A DNA stretch of 64,000 nucleotides. It comes from Streptomyces sp. RPA4-2 (lineage in GTDB: Bacteria; Actinomycetota; Actinomycetes; Streptomycetales; Streptomycetaceae). Location: NCBI RefSeq assembly GCF_012273515.2, contig NZ_CP050975.2:7068001-7132000 (forward strand), in the 5' to 3' direction. The position numbers were made by a program, and so were the translations under genes. The notes beneath the pieces were generated by a model that saw only the letters and a program-made list of their open reading frames with translations, did no database searches and was not told the origin of the DNA. Each line of letters starts with the position of its first letter. Within the stretch, counting starts at the first letter, position 1. Below are positions 1 to 7,946 of this stretch, piece after piece.

Positions 1-477
1 CTGGCGGCCGGGATCGCGCGCGTCCCCGACATGCTCGCGGCCGGCGTCCCGGTCGGCCTCGGCGTCGACGGCACCGCCTCCAACGAGTCCGGCGAACTCC
101 ACACCGAGCTGCGCAACGCCCTCCTCGTCAACCGCCTCGGCGCCCACCGGGAAGCCGCCCTGAACGCCCGACAGGCGCTGCGTCTCGGCACCTTCGGCGG
201 CGCCCAGGTCCTCGGCAGGGCGGCGGAGATCGGCTCCCTGGAGCCCGGCAAGCTCGCCGACCTCGTGCTGTGGAGGCTCGACACCCTGGCGCACGCCTCG
301 ATCGCCGACCCGGTGACCGCGCTGGTCTTCGGCGCGGCGGCTCCGGTCACCCTCTCCCTCGTCAACGGCCTCCCGGTCGTCGAGAACAGCCGGCTGCTGC
401 ACGTCGACGAGGACGCCGTCGCCCGCTCCACGCGGGCGGAGGCACAGCGCCTCGCGCGGATCACCGCGCGGGCCTGA
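1..477 (+). CDS. 8-oxoguanine deaminase-like amidohydrolase, 5'-truncated by the window edge
   Basis: This is the C-terminal ~158 residues of a metal-dependent amidohydrolase; reading frame 1 is open from the first base, so the true start lies left of the window. The GVDGTASNES segment near the start of the visible part matches the metal/substrate-binding loop of the 8-oxoguanine deaminase / hydroxyatrazine hydrolase group, and the LEPGKLADLVLW segment is the usual C-terminal beta-sandwich signature of amidohydrolases. Members deaminate oxidised or modified purines in the cytoplasm. The next gene downstream is a xanthine/uracil-type permease, which supports a purine salvage or catabolism role. 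Substrate is inferred; a guanine deaminase or atrazine-hydrolase relative cannot be excluded from this fragment. Confidence 0.8.
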   Translation: MAAGIARVPDMLAAGVPVGLGVDGTASNESGELHTELRNALLVNRLGAHREAALNARQALRLGTFGGAQVLGRAAEIGSLEPGKLADLVLWRLDTLAHASIADPVTALVFGAAAPVTLSLVNGLPVVENSRLLHVDEDAVARSTRAEAQRLARITARA

Positions 478-490
478 GCAGTCCGAAGAT

Positions 491-522
491 CTCCGGCCGG
501 GGGGGACGGCCCTCGGCCGGAG
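491..522. terminator. Hairpin 1 of a triple hairpin array after the deaminase
   Basis: Perfect 9-bp inverted repeat CTCCGGCCG / CGGCCGGAG starting 14 bases after the deaminase stop codon. No T-tract follows, as is common for streptomycete terminators. It is the first of three consecutive stem-loops. Confidence 0.55.
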
Positions 523-549
523 GCCATGGACCCGAGCGGGGTCCATGGC
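523..549. terminator. Hairpin 2 of the array
   Basis: An 11-bp perfect stem (core CCATGGACCC / GGGTCCATGG, plus one flanking G-C pair) with a 5-base loop. It lies directly after hairpin 1. Confidence 0.5.
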
Positions 550-551
550 GG

Positions 552-596
552 CCGTCCCCGGTGGGCGCGCATGGACGTGCGCGCCCACCGGGACGG
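552..596. terminator. Hairpin 3 of the array (19-bp stem with one bulge)
   Basis: Arms GGTGGGCGCGCA and TGCGCGCCCACC (560-571 and 578-589) pair perfectly around a 6-base loop. After one bulged C the stem continues with CCGTCCC / GGGACGG. This is the strongest stem of the array and probably the main transcription stop before the permease. Confidence 0.6.
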
Positions 597-746
597 TCCC
601 CGTCACCCGGACGCCCCGCCTCCTGACGGCCCCCGCCGTCCGGACGGGCCTCCTCGTGACGGCCATCGTCCCGGTCCCGCACGACCGCGCATCACCTCCC
701 TGACACCCGCGTCGCAGCCGACGCGTAACCGACCGGAGGAGCCGCC

Positions 747-2165
747 GTGGCCGCCCCATCGACGCCCAGCAACGAGGCAATACCGCACAACGAGTCGAAG
801 CACCCGGTCGACGAGAAACTCCCGCCGCTGAGAATGGCCGCCAGCGGTCTCCAGCACGTCGCCGCCATGTACGCGGGAGTCGTCGCCCCACCTCTGATCG
901 TCGGCGCCGCCGCGGGCCTCTCCGGCAGCGAACTGACCTTCCTCACCGCCGCGTGTCTCTTCACCGCCGGCCTCGCCACCTTCCTCCAGACGCTCGGCTT
1001 CTGGAAGATCGGCGCCCGGCTGCCGTTCGTCAACGGGGTCACCTTCGCCGGCGTCGCCCCCATGACCGCGATCGTCGCCTCCACCAAGGACAGGAGCGAC
1101 GCGCTGCCGGTCATCTTCGGCGCGGTCGTCGTCGCGGGTGTCCTCGGCTTCGTCGCCGCCCCCTTCTTCAGCAAGGCGGTCCGCTTCTTCCCGCCCGTCG
1201 TCACCGGGTCCGTCATCACCCTCATCGGCGTCTCCCTGCTGCCGGTCGCCTTCGGCTGGGCGCAGGGCCCCGACCCGGCGGCCCACGACTACGGTTCGCC
1301 GACCTTCCTGGGCCTCGCCGGCGCGACGCTCGTGATCGTGCTGCTGCTGCGCCGCTTCACCCGCGGGTTCGTCAAGCAGATCGCCGTGCTGCTCGGACTG
1401 GTCGCCGGCACGCTCGTCGCGATCCCCCTCGGCATCACGGACTTCACTCCGGTCGCCGACGCGGACGTGGTGGGCTTCCCGGTCCCGTTCCACTTCGGCG
1501 CACCGCAGTTCCAGCTCGCCGCGATCCTCTCGATGTGCGTGGTCATGGTGGTCTCGATGACCGAATCGACCGCGGACATGCTGGCGTTGGGCGAGATCGT
1601 CGAACGGCCCGCCGACGAGCGGACCATCGCGGCGGGCCTGCGGGCCGACACGCTCGGCTCCGCGCTCAGCCCGCTCTTCAACGGCTTCATGTGCAGTGCC
1701 TTCGCCCAGAACATCGGCCTCGTCGCGATGACCCGGGTCCGCAGCCGGTACGTGGTCGCCACGGGCGGCGGCTTCCTGGTCCTGATGGGCCTGTGCCCGA
1801 TGGCGGCCTCACTGATCGCGGTCGTACCGCGTCCGGTGCTCGGCGGCGCGGGTGTGGTCCTCTTCGGTTCGGTCGCCGCCAGCGGCATCCAGACCCTCGT
1901 ACGGGCCGGCCTGGACAAGGACAACAACGTCCTGATCGTCGCCGTGTCGCTGGCCGTAGGCATCATCCCGATCACCGCGCCGGACTTCTACCACGCCTTC
2001 CCGCAGACCGCGCGGATCGTCCTGGACTCGGGGATCTCGACGGGGTGCGTGACCGCCGTGCTCCTCAACCTCGTCTTCAACCACGGGGGCCGGCGGCGTG
2101 ACGCGGGCGAGGTCACCCACCCCATGGAAGCCGGCGAGGACCTGAAGGCCGTCCCGGCCCACTGA
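747..2165 (+). CDS. NCS2-family nucleobase (xanthine/uracil) permease
   Basis: A 472-residue polytopic membrane protein of the nucleobase:cation symporter-2 family, which imports xanthine, uric acid or uracil with a cation. Visible family features are the early QH motif (about residues 36-37, in SGLQHVAAM), the long alternation of hydrophobic helices, and the NCS2 signature QNIGLVAMTRVRSR at about residues 321-334. The GTG start is chosen because GGAGGA lies 6 bases upstream. The gene follows a purine deaminase on the same strand but is separated from it by about 270 bases holding three hairpins, so it may have its own promoter. The substrate is more likely a purine than uracil, judging only from the neighbour. 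Confidence 0.9.
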   Translation: MAAPSTPSNEAIPHNESKHPVDEKLPPLRMAASGLQHVAAMYAGVVAPPLIVGAAAGLSGSELTFLTAACLFTAGLATFLQTLGFWKIGARLPFVNGVTFAGVAPMTAIVASTKDRSDALPVIFGAVVVAGVLGFVAAPFFSKAVRFFPPVVTGSVITLIGVSLLPVAFGWAQGPDPAAHDYGSPTFLGLAGATLVIVLLLRRFTRGFVKQIAVLLGLVAGTLVAIPLGITDFTPVADADVVGFPVPFHFGAPQFQLAAILSMCVVMVVSMTESTADMLALGEIVERPADERTIAAGLRADTLGSALSPLFNGFMCSAFAQNIGLVAMTRVRSRYVVATGGGFLVLMGLCPMAASLIAVVPRPVLGGAGVVLFGSVAASGIQTLVRAGLDKDNNVLIVAVSLAVGIIPITAPDFYHAFPQTARIVLDSGISTGCVTAVLLNLVFNHGGRRRDAGEVTHPMEAGEDLKAVPAH

Positions 2166-2208
2166 CCCCGCGGACGTCACCACCGGCACGGAGACGTCCC
2201 GGCGACGC

Positions 2209-2245
2209 GCGCGGGGCGCGGCATCACGAGTGCCGCGCCCCGCGC
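2209..2245. terminator. Bidirectional terminator between permease and chitosanase
   Basis: A perfect 15-bp stem, GCGCGGGGCGCGGCA / TGCCGCGCCCCGCGC, with a 7-base loop. It sits between two convergent stop codons and can serve both genes. Confidence 0.8.
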
Positions 2246-2262
2246 CGTCGGCCGTGGAGCCG

Positions 2263-3081
2263 TCAGCCGATGTGGTAACTGTCCCCGTAGACCTTCCAGT
2301 CCAGCGGTGTGTTCAGGTTGAGGTTCCGGTTCTTGACGAACACCCGCTGCTCGGTGTCGACCCGGGTGGTGTCGGAGTGCGCCTCCTCCTGCTTCATCGC
2401 CCAGACCCGGGCGTCGAGGAAGGCGTTCAGATACGTCACCTCGTCGCCGCCCTGGGCCGGCGGCTTCGCCTTGGCCAGCGCCCGCTTGCGGATGCTGCTG
2501 AAGCTGGTGCTGTCCGTGCCGTCGCCGTGCATGACGATGGCGTCGTAGTAGGTGAACTGGCCGAGCACACCGATGCCGTCGGCCTTGCCCCGCTGGACGG
2601 CCGGGTTGAAGTAGACCCGGTCGCGCTCGTCGTTCTGGGCCTGCTGGAACGCCGTGTCCTGGGCGGCCTTGCGCCAGTCGGCGGGGAAGCCGGGGTCCAG
2701 GCCCTGGTGCGAGTCGCTGCCGTCCACGTCGCGCAGCGCGGGCAGGTACTTGGCGAGGACGTTGCCCGGCTTGCGCTGGGTGTACAGCTCGACGAGGTCG
2801 AGCATGTCACCGGTGCCCGAACAGAAACCGATGATCCCGGCGGTGTAGCCGCGGCCGTCACCGATGTCCTCGATGTACTTGTACTGAGCCTTCCAGTCCA
2901 GCGAGGAGTTCTCCGCGCTGGAGACCAGCTTCATGGCGATCTCCTTCTTCGTCGGGTCGTCCAGGCCGACGGCCGCGGCACCGCTCGCGGACTGCGCCGC
3001 GAGGACCGGACCTGCCACCAGTGAGGCTCCTATCAGAGCGAGCAGGGTGCGTCGTGAGGTGTGGATGTGGGGGGTGTGCAC
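2263..3081 (-). CDS. csnA: Secreted GH46 chitosanase
   Basis: A 272-residue secreted endo-chitosanase of glycoside hydrolase family 46, which cleaves the beta-1,4 links of chitosan outside the cell. The N-terminus (HTSRRTLLALIGASLVAGP) has twin arginines before a hydrophobic segment, so Tat export is likely, with cleavage in the Ala-rich stretch near residues 28-37. The family catalytic pair is visible: Glu57 in SSAEN and Asp75 in EDIGDGRGYT, with the 18-residue spacing known from the Streptomyces N174 enzyme (Glu22/Asp40 of the mature form). Length fits the family. A 15-bp palindrome just upstream is a probable repressor site. Transcription converges on the permease, with a strong shared terminator. 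Confidence 0.95.
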   Translation of the reverse strand: MHTPHIHTSRRTLLALIGASLVAGPVLAAQSASGAAAVGLDDPTKKEIAMKLVSSAENSSLDWKAQYKYIEDIGDGRGYTAGIIGFCSGTGDMLDLVELYTQRKPGNVLAKYLPALRDVDGSDSHQGLDPGFPADWRKAAQDTAFQQAQNDERDRVYFNPAVQRGKADGIGVLGQFTYYDAIVMHGDGTDSTSFSSIRKRALAKAKPPAQGGDEVTYLNAFLDARVWAMKQEEAHSDTTRVDTEQRVFVKNRNLNLNTPLDWKVYGDSYHIG

Positions 3082-3120
3082 GGTACCTCCGATGAGGGGA
3101 GTGAGGCGTCCACTTACTGT

Positions 3121-3135
3121 TAGGAAGGTTTCCTA
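3121..3135. promoter_or_regulatory. Palindromic operator upstream of the chitosanase (CsnR-type candidate)
   Basis: TAGGAA-GGT-TTCCTA, a perfect 6-bp inverted repeat with a 3-base spacer, lies 40 bases upstream of the chitosanase start. Actinomycete chitosanase genes are known to be repressed by the ROK-family protein CsnR at a conserved palindrome. The identity of this site as a CsnR box is inferred from position and symmetry. No csnR gene is in the window. Confidence 0.6.
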
Positions 3136-3238
3136 CCAGAGATTGGACGCGGCGGATACCCGTCAGGAGGAGGCGAGTTGGCGATGCTTCCCGGCCAACA
3201 GGCCCTAAAAGCAGGCAGTTTGGGCATTCAGCCGATGG

Positions 3239-4765
3239 TCATGAGGGGGAGTGCGCGTCGTGGAGGGGCCGGGCGTCCGTCGAGGGCGTGGAGGAGGCGG
3301 CCCCTGGACGCAGGGCGGTGGCCGTCAGCAGCAGGGCCGCCGCCGCGATCCCGGTGGCCACCGCGAACGCCAGCCGGTAGCCGTCTGCCGTCGCCGTGAC
3401 GAACGGAGCGCCTGTGCCGGTCAGGCGCTCCGTGCGGCTCGCCGCCAGCGTGGTGAGGACCGCGAGGCCCAGTGAACCCCCCACCACCTGCGTGGTGTTG
3501 AACAGCCCGGAGGCCAGTCCCGCGTCCTCCTCACGGACGCCCGCCATCGCGAGTCCCGTCACCGCGGGCATCGCCGCCGCGAACCCGGCGGCGAGCAGCA
3601 GCATCGCGGGCAGCACGTCGGCGGCGTACGTGCCATGGACCGGGGCCCGGCTGAGCAGAGCCATGCCCGTCGTGACGAGGGCGAGCCCGAGAAGCAGGAC
3701 CCGGTACGGGCCGAAGCGGGCGATCGTCCGTGCGGACAGGCCCAGCATCAGCGCCCCGATCGCGACCGGTGCCGGCAGGAACGCCGTCCCGGTCAGCAAC
3801 GCGCCGTATCCCAGGACGCGCTGGAGGTAGAGGGCACCGATGTACTGGAAGCCGTACATGCCGGCGATCATCAGGATCTGGACCGCGTTCGCGCCCGACA
3901 GTGGACGGGAGCGGAACAGCCGCAGGCGCAGCAGTGGACGCGCGGCTCGTGTCTGGCGCACGAGGAACGCGGCGTAGAGCGCCACGGCGAGCCCGGCCAG
4001 GGTGAGTGTCGCGCCCGGACTCCGGTCGCCGGTGCCGACGATCGTGTACACCGTCAGCATCAGTGCGGCCGTGACCAGCGCCGCCCCGGTCCAGTCGGCG
4101 CCCCTGCCCAGCCCGACTCCCTTCTCCGGCGCGAGGATCCGCACCGCGGCGACCCAGGCGGCCACCCCGATCGGCAGGTTGACCAGAAAGATCCAGTGCC
4201 AGCCGGCGGCCTGCGTCAGCGCCCCGCCCAGAAACGTCCCGAGCGCACCGCCCGCGGCGCCGACCGCGCTGAACACCGCGATGGCACGCGCCTGTTCGCG
4301 CGGTTCGGGGAAGAGTGCGACCAGCATGCCGAGGACCACCGCCGAGGTCATCGCCCCGCCCACACCCTGCAGGGCGCGGGCCAAGACCAGCGTGCCCGGA
4401 CCGGTGGCGACCCCGCACAGCACGGACGCCGCCGTGAACACGGCGAGCCCGGTGGTGAACATCCGCCTGCGGCCCACCAGATCGCCCAGCCGCCCCGACA
4501 GCAGCAACAGGCCGCCGAACGGGATCAGATACGCGTTCACCACCCAGGCGAGCCCAGGCCCCGAGAACCCCAGGTCGCTCTGGATCGCGGGCATCGCGAC
4601 CGTGACGACGTTCCCGTCCAGGATGGTCATCAGGGTGCCGGCGCACAGGACGATCAGCGACGCCCGGCGGGAGTACGTCCGCGGTGCGGGTGCGGGTGCG
4701 GGTGCCGGTCCCGGTGCCGGTGCCGGTACGTGTGGCGGTGTCGGGGGCGGGTTCCGGGACGGCAT
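3239..4765 (-). CDS. MFS drug-efflux transporter (DHA2-like)
   Basis: A 508-residue major facilitator superfamily exporter of the drug:H+ antiporter type. After a Pro/Ala-rich cytoplasmic N-terminus come the family signatures: the ILDGNVVTVAMP segment of helix 1, the GRLGDLVGRRRMF loop (motif A), and a motif C-like region around helix 5 (AVGAAGGALGTFLGG). About 14 hydrophobic segments can be drawn. An upstream ATG gives 548 residues, but the start at 4765 has GGAGG 8 bases upstream and removes an unlikely N-terminal extension. It is transcribed divergently from an HxlR regulator, and an 11-bp inverted repeat lies between them, so that protein probably controls it. The exported compound is unknown. 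Confidence 0.85.
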   Translation of the reverse strand: MPSRNPPPTPPHVPAPAPGPAPAPAPAPRTYSRRASLIVLCAGTLMTILDGNVVTVAMPAIQSDLGFSGPGLAWVVNAYLIPFGGLLLLSGRLGDLVGRRRMFTTGLAVFTAASVLCGVATGPGTLVLARALQGVGGAMTSAVVLGMLVALFPEPREQARAIAVFSAVGAAGGALGTFLGGALTQAAGWHWIFLVNLPIGVAAWVAAVRILAPEKGVGLGRGADWTGAALVTAALMLTVYTIVGTGDRSPGATLTLAGLAVALYAAFLVRQTRAARPLLRLRLFRSRPLSGANAVQILMIAGMYGFQYIGALYLQRVLGYGALLTGTAFLPAPVAIGALMLGLSARTIARFGPYRVLLLGLALVTTGMALLSRAPVHGTYAADVLPAMLLLAAGFAAAMPAVTGLAMAGVREEDAGLASGLFNTTQVVGGSLGLAVLTTLAASRTERLTGTGAPFVTATADGYRLAFAVATGIAAAALLLTATALRPGAASSTPSTDARPLHDAHSPS

Positions 4766-4785
4766 GGCGACGACCTCCGTGTAAT

Positions 4786-4817
4786 CCATGGACTTCGCTG
4801 TTCCGTGAAGTCCATGG
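4786..4817. promoter_or_regulatory. Inverted repeat between MFS exporter and HxlR regulator
   Basis: Perfect 11-bp arms CCATGGACTTC and GAAGTCCATGG separated by 10 bases, in the 134-bp divergent promoter region. Its position just upstream of the exporter start fits a repressor operator or an mRNA stem-loop in the exporter leader. Confidence 0.5.
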
Positions 4818-4899
4818 GTGCGGGACACTCCATAGGTGCACGACTTGTAACGGGGTACATCGTGAGTGCCCATGGGGTACGGCATAAGGAGGTACTCGG

Positions 4900-5301
4900 A
4901 TGTCCCGGGGGAACACCGGTGTTACCGCACAGGCCGTGCACGCGGAGGCGTGCCCGGTCCGGGAAGTTCTTGACAGGGTCGCCGGAAAATGGAGCGTGCA
5001 GATCCTCGTGGCCGCCGCGCACGGTCCGATCCGCTTCACCGAGCTGGAGCGCAGCATCGACGGCATCAGCCGCCGCATGCTCACCCTGACGCTGCGCAAT
5101 CTGGAACGCGACGGACTCGTCACGCGGACCGTCCACCCGACGGTTCCGCCCAAGGTCGAGTACGAACTTACAACGGTGGCGCGTGAGTTGCATGTGACCC
5201 TGCTGTCCCTGACGGACTGGGCCGAGCGGCACCGCGTCACGATCGCCGAGTCCCGCGCGGCCTACGACGACCGGCACCGGCCGGAGCCGCTGGACGCGTA
5301 G
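4900..5301 (+). CDS. HxlR-family transcriptional regulator
   Basis: A 133-residue winged-helix DNA-binding protein of the HxlR family, acting as a dimer on nearby promoters. The diagnostic HxlR layout is visible: an N-terminal Cys (ACPV) followed by VLDRVAGKWSVQILVAA, then RFTELERSIDGISRRMLTLT (recognition helix) and LERDGLVTR leading into the wing. The start is supported by AAGGAGG 7 bases upstream. It is divergent from an MFS exporter, the classical arrangement for a local efflux repressor responding to redox or electrophilic stress or to the exported compound. The single Cys near the N-terminus could sense electrophiles; this is inference. Confidence 0.9.
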   Translation: MSRGNTGVTAQAVHAEACPVREVLDRVAGKWSVQILVAAAHGPIRFTELERSIDGISRRMLTLTLRNLERDGLVTRTVHPTVPPKVEYELTTVARELHVTLLSLTDWAERHRVTIAESRAAYDDRHRPEPLDA

Positions 5302-5389
5302 ACCGCCTCGCGGCGCGGCTCAGAGGCCGAAAAGTCCTGCCCTCGCCCCGGGCGAAAACGGACGTCACCCCGCTGCGCGACCGGCGTGC

Positions 5390-6043
5390 TCAGACGCGCC
5401 GGGGAGACGCCAGCACGTACCGCACGCCGGTACGCGGCTCCGTGTACTCGCCGGTCTGCCAGCCCGCCTTGTCCAGCGTGGCCGCGCAGGCCCGCAGCGC
5501 CTCGGGACCGGGCTCGTGAACGGCGACGGCCTCCGGCTGCGGTGTCGCCCGGACCCGGTAGCCGCCGGCCGCGGCGTCCGCGCCCGCCGGGCGGTGCCCG
5601 GCGGCCTCCAGGGCGAGCGCGGCCGCCTGCACCAGATGCGTACGCTCCCACCCGCACGGGCGGTCCACGGCGCCGTCCGGACGGGTCATCCGGCGCAGCT
5701 CCAGGAGTCCCTCCCAGGCGCTGCGCACCTCACGCGCACGGGAGGGTCCGCCCGCCGCGGCCTCCTCGCCGCCGACCCGCGCGGCGAACACCCCCGCGTC
5801 GGCGGCCGGGGGAGCGGGCGTACCCGGGACGGCCCCGGGGGTTTCCGAGGGTGCCTCGGGGGTCTCCCGCACGCGATGTCCGGCGGGCGTCAGGAAGTGG
5901 TCGTGCGGCGGACGCGGATGCCTGAAGGCGAGCCCGCGTGTCACCAGCGCCGCGATCTGGCTCTCGGTGCCCCTCAGCCGGCCGGTCACGGGGTCGGCGG
6001 CGTCGATCACACGCCGCTGCGCGGCAGTCGGCGGTCGTGTCAT
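5390..6043 (-). CDS. Conserved hypothetical protein (217 aa)
   Basis: I do not recognise a characterised family. The 217-residue product starts MTRPPTAAQRRVIDAADPVTG. Its N-terminal ~60 residues look like a short helical or winged region (TAAQRRVIDAAD, then GTESQIAALVTRGLAF and a loop ending in FLTPAGHRVRE), followed by a Pro/Ala-rich linker and a C-terminal part with AAAGGYRVRATP and TLDKAGWQTGEYTEPRTGVRYV. No signal peptide or membrane segment is seen. The open frame continues upstream, but the ATG at 6043 has a GAAGGGG ribosome site and the upstream stretch reads as a shadow of the phosphatase gene. It may share a transcript with that gene. Confidence 0.7.
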   Translation of the reverse strand: MTRPPTAAQRRVIDAADPVTGRLRGTESQIAALVTRGLAFRHPRPPHDHFLTPAGHRVRETPEAPSETPGAVPGTPAPPAADAGVFAARVGGEEAAAGGPSRAREVRSAWEGLLELRRMTRPDGAVDRPCGWERTHLVQAAALALEAAGHRPAGADAAAGGYRVRATPQPEAVAVHEPGPEALRACAATLDKAGWQTGEYTEPRTGVRYVLASPRRV

Positions 6044-6090
6044 GGCGCACCCCTTCCCCTGGACCAGGCCGGTGTCGGTCCATTCGAAGA

Positions 6091-6690
6091 CTACGAGGCG
6101 GGTCTGACATTCCAGCCGGCCACCACATGCCGGCGGTGCTCGGTGCTCAGCCGGCTCACGGTCCCGGTGGCGAGCTGGAACAGCGCGCCGTCCTTCGCGG
6201 GCAGCCCCAGCCGCCGCGCCGTCAGCACCCGCAGGAAGTGCCCGTGGGAGAAGACGGCGACACTGCCCTGCACCTCGGCGAGAGCCGCGTCGATCTTGGC
6301 CAGCATCCGTTCCGCGCGCGCTCCGACCTGCCCGGGGCTCTCCCCGGGATGCTCCGGCGGTCCGGGCACGACACCGTCGTCGAAGAGGAACCAGTCGGGC
6401 CGGGCCCGGTGGATCTCCACGGTCGTCACGCCTTCGTACCCGCCGTAGTCCCACTCGCACAGGTCCGCGTCGACCCGCGCCCCCTCGAACCCGGCCAGCC
6501 GCGCCGTCTCCCGCGCCCGCTGCATCGGGCTGACGAACGCCGCGGAGATGTGGAACGAGGCGATCAGCGGGGCCAGCCGCCGGGCCTGCTCGCGGCCGTT
6601 CTCGGTCAACGGGATGTCGGTCGATCCGGTGTGCCGCCCGGACAAGGACCACTCGGTCTCGCCGTGCCGCACGAGAAGGAGGTCGCCCAT
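6091..6690 (-). CDS. Histidine phosphatase family protein (phosphoglycerate-mutase-like)
   Basis: A 199-residue cytoplasmic protein of the histidine phosphatase superfamily, which removes phosphate through a phospho-histidine intermediate. The catalytic LVRHGETEW motif is at residues 6-14 (His9 is the nucleophile), the acidic CEWDYGGYEG segment is around Glu79, and the second histidine is His149 in FSHGHFLR. Length and motif spacing match the broad-specificity phosphatases of the CobC/GpmB group rather than true phosphoglycerate mutases. The gene precedes the 217-residue hypothetical gene on the same strand. Its substrate cannot be told from sequence. Confidence 0.88.
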   Translation of the reverse strand: MGDLLLVRHGETEWSLSGRHTGSTDIPLTENGREQARRLAPLIASFHISAAFVSPMQRARETARLAGFEGARVDADLCEWDYGGYEGVTTVEIHRARPDWFLFDDGVVPGPPEHPGESPGQVGARAERMLAKIDAALAEVQGSVAVFSHGHFLRVLTARRLGLPAKDGALFQLATGTVSRLSTEHRRHVVAGWNVRPAS

Positions 6691-6786
6691 GGTTGTGGTT
6701 CCTCTGCTCGCCGAAGGTTCACGCGACCCCCAGGCTACGAGCCCGGACCTCCGACTCCACGGACGCGCACGGGTGGGGCGTGGCCG

Positions 6787-6987
6787 TCAGGAGGGGGAGG
6801 AGGTGACCGCGAAGGCGACGAAGGCGGTCCAGTGGTCGGGGGTGAAGCCGAGGTGGGGGCCTTGGGCGTTCTTCGAGTCGCGTATGTGGATCGTGCGGGG
6901 GGTGGCGGCGATTTCGACGCACTCAGGGCCGTCGTTCGTGCTGTAGCTGCTCTTGTACCACTTCAGCTCGGAACTACCGGTGTTCAT
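6787..6987 (-). CDS. DUF397 small protein of a WhiJ-type locus
   Basis: A 66-residue DUF397 protein. The hallmark LKWYKSSYSTNDGPECVEIA near the N-terminus and the later IHIRDSKNAQGPHLGFTPDHW are clear family signatures. Such small proteins are usually encoded beside an XRE-family DNA-binding partner and modulate it during development. Here the start overlaps the stop of the XRE gene by 4 bases (ATGA), so translation is coupled and the partners are probably made in fixed ratio. It likely acts in the cytoplasm by binding the regulator. Confidence 0.92.
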   Translation of the reverse strand: MNTGSSELKWYKSSYSTNDGPECVEIAATPRTIHIRDSKNAQGPHLGFTPDHWTAFVAFAVTSSPS

Positions 6988-7829
6988 GTCTCTCCCAGCG
7001 CTTTCTCGATGAAGGCCAGCGAATCCCGCGGCGTGAGGGCCTGGGCCCGGATGATCCCATACCGGATCTCGAGGACCTGAGTCTCCTTGGGATTGGAGAT
7101 CAGCCGACTGGTGAGCTGGACCTCGTTGTGTCCCACCGTGTCGCCTTCCCGGAGTTTCAGCAGATGGAGCGACCCCGCGAGTCCGGCGTGGTCCTCGCGG
7201 TCCGTGGGCATGACCTGGATCTCGACGTTGCGCCGTCGGCCGATGTCCAAGAGGTGTTCGAGCTGTCTGCGCATCACCATTCTGCCTCCGAGTGGACGGC
7301 GCAGTGTCACCTCCTCCTGGACGAAACTGAAGATGGGGGGCGGCTGTTGGGCGAAGACCTCCTGGCGTGCCAGTCGCGCGGCGACCAGCCGTTCCATCTC
7401 GTCCTCCGTGAACAGCGGGCGACGCATGCCGTACAGGGCTCGCGCGTACTCCTCTGTCTGCAGCAAACCGTGGACCACCGTGTTGCCGTACGCGCAGATC
7501 TCGACGGCCTCACCTTCCAGCTTCGCCAGATCCCGTACCTTCTTCGGGTACCGGGCCTCCTCCACGTCCTTGGCCAGTCCGGCGATCATTCCGGCCGCCC
7601 CGAGCGCCTGATCCGCCGCTTCGAGGAACTGCCTTCTGGGCGCCCGTCGTCCGCGCTCCACGGACGACACCTGTTCCTCGCTGTACCCGATCGCGGTGCC
7701 CAGTTCGGACTGCTTGAGCGCCGCCCGTTCGCGCCACATCTTGATGACCTTGCCCACCGTGCGCAGCACGGCCGCCGAGTCGTCGTCGGTGCCGTCGGCC
7801 GGCCGCGGCTCGTTGGCCGTGACGTCCAT
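6984..7829 (-). CDS. XRE-family regulator with DUF5753 domain (WhiJ-like)
   Basis: A 281-residue regulator with an N-terminal helix-turn-helix (RAALKQSELGTAIGYSEEQVSSVE, in the first ~70 residues) and a C-terminal DUF5753 domain (from YGNTVVHGLLQTEEYARAL onward, including RQEVF and NVEIQVMP). Proteins of this type, paired with a DUF397 protein and a HATPase, belong to the WhiJ group that times sporulation and antibiotic production in Streptomyces. A GTG 15 bases further upstream is possible, but it overlaps the GGAGG that sits 8 bases before the chosen ATG. A long inverted repeat in the divergent promoter region is a likely autoregulatory site. Confidence 0.92.
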   Translation of the reverse strand: MDVTANEPRPADGTDDDSAAVLRTVGKVIKMWRERAALKQSELGTAIGYSEEQVSSVERGRRAPRRQFLEAADQALGAAGMIAGLAKDVEEARYPKKVRDLAKLEGEAVEICAYGNTVVHGLLQTEEYARALYGMRRPLFTEDEMERLVAARLARQEVFAQQPPPIFSFVQEEVTLRRPLGGRMVMRRQLEHLLDIGRRRNVEIQVMPTDREDHAGLAGSLHLLKLREGDTVGHNEVQLTSRLISNPKETQVLEIRYGIIRAQALTPRDSLAFIEKALGET

Positions 7830-7901
7830 GTCCCCCACCTCCACGCGGCGCGGGCCGGACAGCGCCGGACCGCGACCGGACAGTGACCCCGCGTACCGCC
7901 G

Positions 7902-7946
7902 ATGTCACTGTTCAGCGTAGTGACGATCGACCACGCTGAGTGACAT
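7902..7946. promoter_or_regulatory. Long inverted repeat in the divergent WhiJ-type promoter
   Basis: Left arm ATGTCACT-gtt-CAGCGT (7902-7918) is the reverse complement of the right arm ACGCTGAGTGACAT (7933-7946) apart from a 3-base insertion. The right arm runs into the ATG of the HATPase gene, so a bound protein would cover its transcription or translation start. Confidence 0.55.

Noticed and set aside
603..1493. Long minus-strand open frame over the start of the permease
   Set aside because: Composition is Asp/Glu/Arg/Gly-rich as expected for the antisense of a GC-rich gene, with no family resemblance.
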